Assembly: GCA_036873135.1 (NCBI GenBank)
Contig: JAPTYO010000007.1
Span: 11,266,763 to 11,330,762, forward strand
Reading direction: 5' to 3'
Source: Clarkia xantiana subsp. parviflora
Lineage: Eukaryota; Streptophyta; Magnoliopsida; Myrtales; Onagraceae
DNA length: 64,000 bases
Of the stretch, positions 22,701-34,700 are shown in pieces. Below the pieces are notes generated by a model. That model was not told the DNA's origin and ran no database searches. It worked only from the letters and a program-made list of their open reading frames with translations. Within the stretch, counting starts at the first letter, position 1. Each line of letters opens with the position of its first letter. The translations under genes and the position numbers were made by a program.

Positions 22701-25700
22701 ATGGCCTCAGCTGTATCGGAGCGAGCTGAGCTCGCCAAGCACTGCCGCTCCCGCGACTGGTCCAAGGCCATCCGAATTCTCGACTCACTGCTTGCTCACT
22801 CATCACCCTCCATTCAAGATATCTGGTATTTCTCTCTCCCTCCCTCCTTCCTTCACTCAGTTTCTAGCATTGACGAACCTCGTTGATTGAGTTGAGATTC
22901 AAACTTAATCGAGTCGATTTGTTGTCTGCTACTGATTTCTCGCCTTGTTTACTTCTCGTTTCCAGCAATAGAGCCTTCTGCTACAGTCAATTGGATTTGC
23001 ATAAGCATGTGATTAAGGACTGCGATAGGGCGCTGCAGCTTGACTCGGCCCTTCTTCCAGCATACATCCTCAAAGGTTGGATTTTCTTTCCCGATTCCTC
23101 ATATCTCAGTGCTGTTTCAGTGGTTTATTACTTCTTCTTCTTAGAATCGACGTTATCTCAAGCATTTCACTCTTATTAAACATCCTAATTGATAGAAGCC
23201 TAATTTGTTGTGCAATGGGCTACAATGATGACTATGTTGATGGTGTTCAATATATAATTTAGTTCCTGGCCTCAGTTTTTGAGGATTTTTTTTAACTCAA
23301 TGATCCACTGTACTATGATGGGAATAACAAACTTAATTAACTTTTGGTCCTTTTGTTACTCTTTCGGCAAATGGACGATTTCAATTCTAATGCTGCCACT
23401 GCTGTCGGTGAAGGTAAAAATGCAGCTCACTGTTAATTACCCTCTCTTGTAATATTCCATAGATATATTCGTTAGTCAGCAAAGAAAGATTTCAAGCTAC
23501 TGTAAAGCAAAAATAAGAAAATGTACCAGAGAAATACAGACATTTCAAAATTCTATTTCATAACAATGGAAGCCTCATGTTACTGAGACATATTTGAAGA
23601 GCAATAGCAGACCTAGATTTAGATTAACCATCCCACAAGAACCCTAGCATCCCCAAATTAGCTATAAGGTGGCTAGTTAGTTTATTAGTTATTAAGCATT
23701 TTTCTGCTCAGCTTCCTATGAAACCATGCGAAGGTACAAGGATACACACATTCTCAAACACCTGTGATATTATACATGTTAGAGTTGCTAGAATTTGAAA
23801 AGAAAATAGTTCTTTTCTCCACGAATTGCAAAGTTCAGATGAATTTTTTTTTTTTTGTAGTTTATACTTTTATACGGAGTTGTGCAGTATTAACGCTTCT
23901 AAAACAATTACCAACAATACCTTGACATAGCAGCTTCTGTGTAATTGCAAGAAAAAAAACACAGGGTCTTTTGATTTCTGCTAGTGTACTCTCCAGATTC
24001 TAACCTCAATATCCTAAATGTGAAATTCTGTAAATTTACGATCTTCCTTCCTAGGTCGAGCATTTTCTTCTTTGGGAAGAAAAACTGAAGCTATAACAGT
24101 ATGGGAGAAAGGACATGAACGTGCACTGAATCAATCTGCTGATCTGAAGCAATTATTGGAACTGGAAGAGCTTCTAACTTATGCAAAGCAAGGCAATGGT
24201 TTCACTTTTGAGAACCAAGTGGAATCTGCGTCATCTGTTCCTTTGCATGACTCGGTGTCTCAGGTTGATGATGGACCTAGTGAACCTTGTCGGAGCTTGA
24301 ATAATTTGCGCAATGGACACAGCAAATCAAATGGGGTGCTAGAAAACAAGTCCAAACCACATGATAATGTTGATACATGCAGCAGTTTTACTGGTGAAAT
24401 CTCCCAGGCTCAGAACAGAAAGCTTAGCTTCAACATTAACGGGAGTCTTACTCCTCTTGATAAATCAAGTCTAGGAAGGCAGAAGTCAAGTCAGCTGTCA
24501 TTATTGTTGGAAGAATCAACTGGCAGCAGTTCATCTGGTTCATCTGATTTTAGTAGCAAGTTGGCTGACAAATCTGTGATAGATACAGAAGCTATTGACA
24601 AGGGAAAGAGAAGCAAAAAGATATGTGTTACTAAATTATCAAAGAGCAAATCAATAAGTGTAGATTTTCGGTTATCAAGGGGGATAGCAGAGGTAATAAT
24701 TTATTTAAATTCTATGTGGTTCGACTATTCTCCGAGTTTTATATTTTCTTACAGTGGAATCAAATTCCTATGCAGGTTAATGAGGGAAAATATGTTCATG
24801 CGATATCCATCTTTGATCAGGTGAACTAGATTCTTGTTGTAGGCATTGATATTTGATAACCTGACAGTTATTGTTATTGTTTTCATTTTTGAGCTTTTCA
24901 AGTGACATGAAACATGACAAGTTTCAAACAATTACTTAGTCCACGGTAACAAGTTTCACTTGCTGATTTATGTGCAGATTTTGCGAGAAGACCCTACTTA
25001 TCCCGAGGCTTTAATTGGAAGGGGGACAGCTTATGCATTTCAGCGAGAACTTGATGCTGCCATTGCAGATTTCTCAAAGGTAGTTTTTGATATTTTAGTT
25101 GAGAGGGTCACAACATAATCCTAATGTTCTAATTTTTTCAGGCAATACAATCAAACCCATCAGCTGGTGAGGCATGGAAAAGAAGAGGTCAAGCAAGGGC
25201 TGCTTTAGGAGCATATGTTGAGGTGCCACAGTCTCTTTCAGTGCTTGTGCCACTTGTGCATGATATTTCTCAGAGACTTAAAATGTCATGCTCCCCCTTT
25301 TTCTCTAACTATACATGCTAGTATTAAACTGCTAACGTTCTAATTGTTCCTCGATTGCAGGCTATTGCTGACTTGACTAAAGCTCTAGAATTTGAGCCAA
25401 ATTCTGCTGATATTTTGCATGAAAGAGGTCCAGCCTTGACTTAATCCCGATTACTACTTACTCAGAATATGCTTTACCACTGTTGAGATGTAGATACTTT
25501 TCCTGGAATTTTGGCGGTCTCTACTCAGCAGTGTAGTTCTTATATGAATATGAAAAAATCTCGAATGAATCTAGAGCAAAGAAAGTTTAGATATATAAAC
25601 TATAAAGTTGGTCTTGGAGGTAAACTGCTTATAATTTCTTACACTAAAATAACTGCTCTGGAATTTCTTAACTAAATTAACTCGGAAAAGGTTGAGCCCT

Positions 25701-28700
25701 CATGGATAGTAATTTGGGAAGTTAGAAATAGAAACCTCTCTCAAGTTCAAATTTTAATATATTTTGGTTAACTAGCTTCATGGATATGCATTTGACAGTT
25801 GACATTGTCAAAAGAAGGGGAAATGTTTTGGTTAATAATGGTGCTCGTATTCAAACATGAGAAAGTGTCTTTTGGCCATTTTCTGCTTCGCTTCAAAAGG
25901 ACTTGAGAACACTGAGGTTACTTTTCCCATGGTGTGCCTAACCAGAAGCTAACGGTTAGAGATAGAGATATTATTGCTATTATTAAGGATAAGGGCTACA
26001 CTATATATATAAGTCTCTGCTCAACCCTAGGTGTGTCGAGGAATAATAGCTCTCTAAATTGTAAGTTGGTATCAGAGCTTCCCCTCTCAATCAATCAATC
26101 AATCTACAAATAAGAACCTCATGATCTTTAGTCTTACCCTCTCGCTTGAAAAATCCTCCACTAGTACGGCCAGCTGCTGAAAAACGTTCTTGATAATGTA
26201 CAAAGAGAGGAAAAAAAAGTCGGATGGCTCACTCGGGACATCAGCCAAACATACCGTTGTATAAACAACAGTTTCCCCATCTGTTACAGTAACGGCTCCA
26301 CTAGCTTGCCTTCCCATATTGGCAGGACAACATCTGCTGCTCATTATCCTAGAGTTTCTCTCACCTTAAGGTTTTAGGACAGTTGGTCAAGTGGTTAGTC
26401 TTAAAGTCGTCTCAGTTCTAGTTCAAAGTCATCTGTTTGGATTCCGTCGTCATGTCTCCAATAGAATACGTCACTGTTTCTGCAACAGAATATAGTAGGT
26501 TTATGGAGTTTAAGAAGATGAAGGGAGCACAAGTTCAAGCATCCGCAACTACTAGTTCTACTGCTTGCATCTCTCAGTCTGGTAATACTCAAAATCTATG
26601 GATTATTGATTCAGGTGCTTCAGACCACATTACGGGTAACCTTTCCTCTTTTGACTATATATCTCCATTAAACTCTAGTAATCAAATTACTCTTGCAAAT
26701 GGCTCTAGAGTTGCTCCCAAGGGAATTGGTAAAGTCTCACCAATGTCTTTTCTATCATTGGAGTCTGTTTTATACATCCCTGGTTGCCCTTTCAATCTCA
26801 TCTCTGTCAGCAAACTGGTACGTTCATTCAATTGTTCAATAACCTTCAGTAAAGACTCACTTGTTATACGTGAACTTAGTACCGGACGAATAATTGCGGT
26901 GGGATATGAATCAGGAGGACTTTACTACCTTAAGTCATCCTCAATTATTTGTGCTGCAGAGTCTCCAAACCTTCTTCACGATCGTCTTGGTCATCCCAGT
27001 TTGTCCAAACTTCAGCATATGGTTCCCAAACTGGATAAGCTCAAAACACTACAATGTGAATCATGTCAACTCGCGAAACATATTCGATCTAGCTTCGGAA
27101 GTCACGGTGAAACCAGGGTCAATTCTCCTTTTTCTGTTATACACTCTGATATTTGGGGTCCTAGTCGTGTACCTACCACTGCTGGGTATAAGTACTTCGT
27201 CACCTTCATCGATGAATTCTCCCGCTGCACTTGAATATATTTAATGAAAGAACGTTCCGAGCTATTTCCTGTATTCCAGTCCTTTTTTGCTGAAATTCAG
27301 ACACAGTTTGGTAAAAAAGTCAAAATTCTTCGCAGTGATAATGAAAGAGAATATTTCTCGGGAACGTTTTCATCATTTCTGAGTCGACATGGAATTCTAC
27401 ATCAGTCCACATGTCCTCATACACCGCAACAAAATGGTATTGCCGAACGAAAAAACAGGCATCTAATTGATACTGCACGCACATTATTACTCCATGAAAA
27501 TGCCAGTCCGTTATTGGGGTGATGCTGTTTTAACAGCTTGTCATTTGATAAACAGAATGCCTTCGTCTTCCCTTGGTAATAAAGTTCCATACTCTATTTT
27601 GTTTCCCAAGGAACCATTATTTCATGTGAACCCCCGTGTCTTTGGGTCTACCTGCTTTGTTCATGATCGTTCTCCAGGACTTGACAAACTTGCTGCACGT
27701 GCCATCAAGTGCGTTTTTTTAGGATATTCCAGGTTGCAGAAAGGATATCGTTGTTATTCTCCGATCAAGAACCGATACTATATGTCCGCGGATGTCACAT
27801 TTTTTGAAGACACGCCATATTTCCCTCCTTCCATAGCCGAGTCATCATCTACACTGGATGTGTTATCACTTCCTATCATGAGTCCACCATCATTTCCGAT
27901 ACAAACTCCATCTCCGATTGTGTCAGAAATGCGTCACTCTCCTCCACTTGTGTCAGAGGCTCCACAATCTCCTTCCGTTGTGATAGAAGTTCCATCTTCA
28001 TCGGTTGATCCACCGCCTCTTCTTCAATATCAACGTCGACAGAGACAGTCTACTGCAATAGAGACCTCTACAGTTCCTACTCCATCTCGAGTGTCTGAAC
28101 CGACTACTGACCAGCCTGACTCATCCGAAGATTTGCCCATTGCCCTTCGAAAGGGAAGTAGATCCACTCGTAACACTCATCCTATTTATAACTTTTTGAG
28201 TTTTCATTGGCTTTCTCCATCCCACTTTGCTTTTGTTTCATCATTGTCTTCCGTTACTATTCCCAAAACTGTTCGTGAGGCACTTGCTCATCCCGGATGG
28301 AAGCAAGCCATGATTGACGAGATGCAGGCCTTGGAGCAAAGTGGTACATGGGATTTGGTCCGATTGCCGCCTGAAATGAAAACTGTTGGTTGTAGATGGG
28401 TGTTTGCTATCAAAGTTGGAGCTGATGGTCAAATTGACCGCCTTAAAGCACGTCTTGTGGCCAAAGGCTATACTCAAGTTTATGGTCTAGATTATGGGGA
28501 TACGTTTTCTCCTGTAGCAAAGATTCCTTCTGTACGGTTGCTTCTCTCTATTGCAGCTATCCAGCATTGGCCGTTGCATCAGTTAGATATTAAAAACACA
28601 TTCCTTCATGGAGAGCTTGAAGAAGAGATTTATATGAGCAACCACCTGGATTTGTTGCTCAGGGGGAGTCAGGACTTGTTTGTAAGCTGCATCGCTCTTT

Positions 28701-31700
28701 ATATGGACTCAAGCAATCACCACGGGCCTGGTTTGGAAAATTCAGCTCTGTTATTCAGAAATTTGGGATGAGTCGGAGTGAAACTGACCATTCTGTCATC
28801 TACTCACACTTTTCCTCTGGTCTCTGCGTGTATCTAATCGTCTATGTCGATGACATTATTATTACTGGGAGCGATCATGAGAAGATTAAACAGCTGAAGA
28901 CGCACTTATTCAGTCACTTCCAGACCAAAGATTTAGGGAGTCTTAAATATTTCCTTGGAATTGAAATTGCTCAATCAACGAATGATATTTGCATTTCTCA
29001 AAGGAAGTATGCACTAGATATTCTTGAAGAAACAGGCATGTTGGATTGTAGGCCTGTTGATAGTCCCATGGATCCGAATAGTAAACTACTTCCGAATCAG
29101 GGGGAGTTATTTGATAACCCTGAAAGATATAGAAGATTGGTGGGCAAATTGGTCTATCTCACTATCACTAGACCAGACATCTCGTTTGCAGTAGGGGTGG
29201 TTAGCCAATTCATGCAATCTCCCTGTGTTGAACACTGGCAGGCGGTGATGCGAATACTTCGGTATGTCAAGAAGGCTCCAGGTCAAGGGTTGATATATAA
29301 AAATAAAGGAAACAATGAAGTGGTGGCTTACACTGATGCTGATTGGGCAGGTTGTCCAGTAGACAGAAGGTCTACGTCTGGTTATTGTGTCTTTCTCGGA
29401 GGAAATCTAATATCGTGGAAAAGTAAGAAACAGAACGTTGTTGCTCGTTCTAGTGCTGAAGCAGAGTATAGGGCCATGGCAGTTGGTACGTGTGAGCTTC
29501 TTTGGGTCAAACAACTTCTTCAAGAGTTGAGGATTGGAGATAATAAACCAATGAAACTTTATTGTGATAACCAAGCAGCTCTACACATAGCCTCAAATCC
29601 AGTCTTCCATGAGAGAACCAAACATATAGAAGTCGACTGCCACTTTATCCGCGAGAAGATCGTCTCCAAGATAATTGCCACCGAATCTGTTAGTTCTAGT
29701 AATCAACTAGCTGATATTCTCACTAAAGCCCTTGATGGCTCTCGGAGTCAGTATATTTGTAACAAGCTTGGTGCACATGATATGTATGCTCCAGCTTGAG
29801 GGGGAGTGTTAGAGATAGAGATATTACTGCTATCATTAAGGATAAGGGCTACACTATATATATAAGTCTCTGCTCAACCCTAGGTGTGTCGAGGAATAAT
29901 AGCTCTCTAAATTGTAAGTTCAGAGCGCGCAGGTTCGAGTCTCCGCAGCTCCATGTTAAACCCCAATTTCATAATGTTTGCGATATGGTCAAGCAAACAC
30001 GTGATGGGCTTTCTAAAATCTATCAGCCCACACGAAAAATAAGTTTCACGTGATGGGCTTTCAAAAAAATGTCTCAGCCCACACGTGAGGGAGGAGTGTT
30101 GAAATAAAGATTAAATCACGCCTTCACCTAACACCTTAAGGTTTTAGGACAGTTGGTTAAGTGGTTAGTCTAAACTTTCACACTAACCAACATGATTCAT
30201 GATACCCCTTTTGATCTTGTGACTGTCTTAAAACAGAGGGACAGAAAGGGCTTTCAAGGGCATCACACATCTTTATTAATAATAATTCAGGAGTACATCG
30301 AGGATATTCGGGTGTTCTTGAAACAATAGTTTCTCCTCTTTCGTGTGCCCATTGGTCATGGATCGTTTCTTTATTTGTTCTCTCCCTTCTAGGGTACCGT
30401 GTACGAAATGTGAAGACAAATTCTCTAGGAAGATTGTTAGACGTGTAACTCTTTATTCTGGGGAATACATTTCGAATATTCAGGTGTTCTTGGGACAATA
30501 GAGTATTTTTTTCGGATCCTTTCTTTTTTTCGCCCTTCTCTGTACATCCCTCACAATTTATTTTATGTTTTTCTAGCAATATTTGCACAACACATTAAGA
30601 GAGAAGTTATATCTGTTCAAAATATGATACTGTGCTTTTCTATGTTTCAGGAATTATCAATTTCAAGTTCAAGGATTTTGATGCTGCAGTTCAAGATTTA
30701 TCTACCTGTCTTGAGCTTGATAAGGACAACAAATCTGCGTATACATACTTGGTTCGTCCTGTTTTCCTAAGATCTTATTGTTTGTAATAGCTTCCATTTC
30801 CTGCAATACCTGCAGGTTTTTTTTTTTCTGTATTTGAGCTGGCAAATGTTGGTTTCTTAGGGTTTGGCTTTATCTTCAACTGGGGAGCATAAAAGGGCTG
30901 AAGAGGCGCATAGAAAAGCCATACAACTCGATCAAAATTTCCTTGAAGCATGGGCTCATCTCGCCCAGGTACTAATTAGAAACTGATTTTTATATTTAAA
31001 ATTGCTGATCTGCCTGCTCTTTCTTTATGGACTATAATGCTTCACATCCTTAACCAGAAAAGGCTAGTAGTATTATGCCCTCGCTCTAGTACGACCCTGA
31101 AATTTTGCTGAAAGAGTCTATGAACATATAAATCTTCTGATGTAAAGACATTTCCCTTATTTAGATTTCTTTTCACGCTGATAGGCAAAGGGAAATTCCT
31201 CCTCTTACATAGAAGCAACAAAAAGTTAAGGCCAGCCATTTCAATAAGGCTGAATTTGAGATACATCAGTTTCAATAGATGTGCATAGAACATGGAGGTT
31301 GAGAACACACTGATACATGCCTAAAAGTTAGTGCCTTAAACGATCATGGTCGTAGTTTAGAAGACATTTCCCTTATTTAGATTTCCTTCCACGCTGATAG
31401 GCGAAGGGAAATTCATCCTCTTAAATGAAGCAACAAAAAGTTAAGGCCAGCCATTTCAATAAGGCTGAATTTGAGATACATCAGTTTCAATAGATGTGCA
31501 TAGAACATGGAGGTTGAGAACACACTGATACATGCCTAAAAGTTAGTGCCTTAAATGATCATGGTCCTAGTTTTCATTTCAACGGTCTAAAGCTGGGTGG
31601 TATTTGTTACATTTGAAGCTGGTTTTCACCCACCCATGATTAGTAGATTGAGCCATGTACAAAAACATCCTGGATGCTTGTCAAGTCTAAACTTCTATGT

Positions 31701-34700
31701 TCGCTGAACTCTTAAGTATTGAGAAAGTTCGCTTTTTTCTTTATGTTCGGTTTATTATTGCCTTTTAATAACTTTTACAGTAAGTGCTCAACCTCTTAAG
31801 TGTGATGCCAGTTTCCATAGATGTGCATAGAACATGGAGGTTGAGAACACACTGATACATGCCTAAAAGTTAGTGCCTTAAATGATCATGGTCCTAGTTT
31901 TCATTTCAACGGTCTAAAGCTGGGTGGTATTTGTTACAGTTGAAGCTGGTTTTCACCCACCCATGATTAGTAGATTGAGCCATGTACAAAAACATCCTGG
32001 ATGCTTGTCAAGTCTAAACTTCTATGTTCACTGAACTCTTAAGTATTGAGAAAGTTCGCTTTTTTCTTTATGTTCGGTTTATTATTGCCTTTTAATAACT
32101 TTTACAGTAAGTGCTCAACCTCTTAAGTGTGATGCCTTGTAAATCCAAAATTTTATGATCAAGTTTTACCTTTTGTAGTACTATCATGAATTGGCAATAC
32201 CTGCAAGGGCTAAAGAGTGCCTTGATCGTGTGTTTCAAATTGATAAGAGGTAAGTACTCTATGTTCTTTTGTATATTTTTTCATGTGTATTCAGCAGAGA
32301 ACTAGAGGAATTACCATGCTCCCTGCATTTTACTTGTACATAATTTTTATGTCATAGGTATGCAAAAGCCTATCACCTATATGGCCTCCTGTTGCATGGA
32401 ATGGGAGAGCACAGGTATGTTCAATGTTAGTAGGCATAAATAAGATATAATTTGGAAAGCCAACCATCAGATAGGAGAGCTTACCAAAGAAAAAAGAAAT
32501 GGAAAAATGCATTCTCCTTGACCAGGGCTAGATCAGCTTACTAAGCTGAAGGAATGGCATATATCTAATTCTACAATAATTTAAGATCATTCCATACTTA
32601 ATACTGCCTGTAGTTTCGTAATTTTTTTGGCTTGCTCCTAAATTTTTCTAAGATGAATCTTAAATATTCAGCTGAATGGTGGCGAGAACAGTCATTAAGT
32701 TTGAATCAAAAGTGTGAAGCTTAGTGCTGGGCAAAGGGTGCGACTAGAAGGCAAACCTTATTAGGTGGTTGGGCTTGATCTAGCTATCACATGTTTATCT
32801 GTGCATATGTATATACATGTGTCTATAGAAAAATTGTTAATATATCTAAAATATGAACTTGGATGATAGTCAGTGAGTGTAACTAAGTGGGGCAAACTTA
32901 TCTAGATGCCCCAAGTTACGCATGTGAGGAGAGTATTAAGTTTTACCATAGATAAGCCTACTCCCTTAATTTGCCTCCTTCATCACTTAGGTGGTTTTAT
33001 CTCAAGTAGCATTAATTAGTTTTTGTTAATCAGCTAGTTTTAATCATTGCAGAAAGGCTATCAAGGAACTATCAGTGGGACTGAGCATTGAGGATTCAAA
33101 CCTCGAGTGTCTGTATCTAAGAGCTTCCTGCTACCATGCTATTGGAGAATATGGGGAAGCGGTATGAGAATTTTGTTCATGTTAGGGAAAAATACCCTGT
33201 GCCCCTTAAAATATTGGCCATATAAGTAGGATCAGTTTAGTTTTCCCCTAAATTAATTTTTCCTTTTCAGCGTCAACTCTAGACATAAAATAGTGAAGCT
33301 AATCCTTAAGTTTTTTATATACAAATTGATCCACAAGTTGTTATATTGATTCGACTTCAACCCTTGAAAAATCAAGGGGTTGGGTTTCCTAGGGGGTTCT
33401 GGTCTGGTCTACTCTAGACCTAAGTTCAGGTCCCCTGCCCCGGTTCTATTGGGTATTGGATTTACCCCAATCGAATTAGACTGTGCACCAAGAATATTGG
33501 GGTGTCGAATTGGACCTTGATTAGGTCATAACCTGGTTTGGTTCGGGCCCAGGTGAGGGACCCTTGGTCAAAGGGGTCTACACTTCAAAATATACACATG
33601 CATATAATTATTTTCATGTAAAAGTTAAAATGAACTAAGATTACAAGCTTAAGGGTGGATTTGGTAGATGACAACTTAGAGAATGATTTCAGAATATGCA
33701 ATTGAAAGTCATTCTTTGTCCATTTTGGACAAAAAATAAGTTAGGGGTTGATAGCAAACATTTAGGGTACATTAAAGTGGAATACTAAGTAAAAAGTCTT
33801 TTAAGGGGACACAAAATGGCCCATAGTGTAGGGAGCAAAGGGCAATTTGCCCTTCATGTTATGTTGCTTTTATGGGTGTAAGGGTGCACATTTTTCGCTG
33901 TTTCCCTTTATGTGTTTACCGTGTGTCTGCAGGTGAAGGACTACGATGCTGCACTTGGTGTGGAGCTAGATTCAATGGATAAGTTCGTTCTCCAGTGTTT
34001 GGCCTTTTATCAGGTATATTGATCCATAATTTATCCAATTGAGTAAATTCCTTTAATTTGGGGCCCACCACCCACGAGAAAGTTAAAAACATTATAGGCT
34101 TAAAAGTAAAGTTAAAAATTCATTCCAGTAAAACAATAAGAGTAAAGTTAAAGAAATGGCTAGTTAACTTCTTAGCTTGGCCTCATGTCACTCGCTGCGA
34201 CAACATGTTTTATTTTACTAATGGTCTGCGTTATGATATTTCATTTACCTAGACATCCTTTAGGTGGATTATCTGAAATTATGTAAGATATGGCTTTGAC
34301 ATGCTATTTACGTTTTGTTTGGTCAAATGTTAGACAAACAAAAAGTAGACTGGTCGCATCCTCAGTTGGGAGGATCTAAAAATTTGCATGTCTTATACAT
34401 GCTAGATATATTGTTTCCAACATTTATGTTGGACTAGTTCTGATTTCTGAATGTTCCAACTTTTTTGGGCCGCTAGACTTTTTGAATTTGAAAATCTTGG
34501 TTATAGGATTTAATGTTCCAAGCCAGCTCAAATCCTTTGAAAAGAGTTCAATTGGATTGCTCATTTCCTATGCATATTCTTATACAATTCTTCTCCTGTT
34601 GCAGAAGGAGATAGCTTTGTACACTGCTTCAAAATTTGGCAATGAATTTTGCTGGTTTGACATTGATGGTGATATCGATCCCCTCTTCAAGGTATCTTAT

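Larger units (their letters stand above)
25954..30182 (+). mobile_element. Chimeric Copia/TRIM-like retroelement in SRFR1 intron 7
   Basis: In order: 113-bp LTR (25954-26066), tRNA-Met type primer site (26067-26078), an antisense host gene fragment, a 50-bp piece matching the small LTR at 30097-30182, broken Copia pol (26437-29796), a purine tract (GAGGGGGAGTG), and a second 113-bp LTR (29807-29919). The composite continues with the internal region and LTR of an unrelated small retroelement. Its outer ends are flanked by CTAAC on both sides (25949-25953 and 30183-30187). No gag is present. The orientation is the same as SRFR1. Confidence 0.8.

Noticed and set aside
29930..29953. tRNA-like GGTTCGAGTC box
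   Set aside because: It sits just after an LTR within primer-site-derived sequence; no cloverleaf, A box or acceptor stem could be found.
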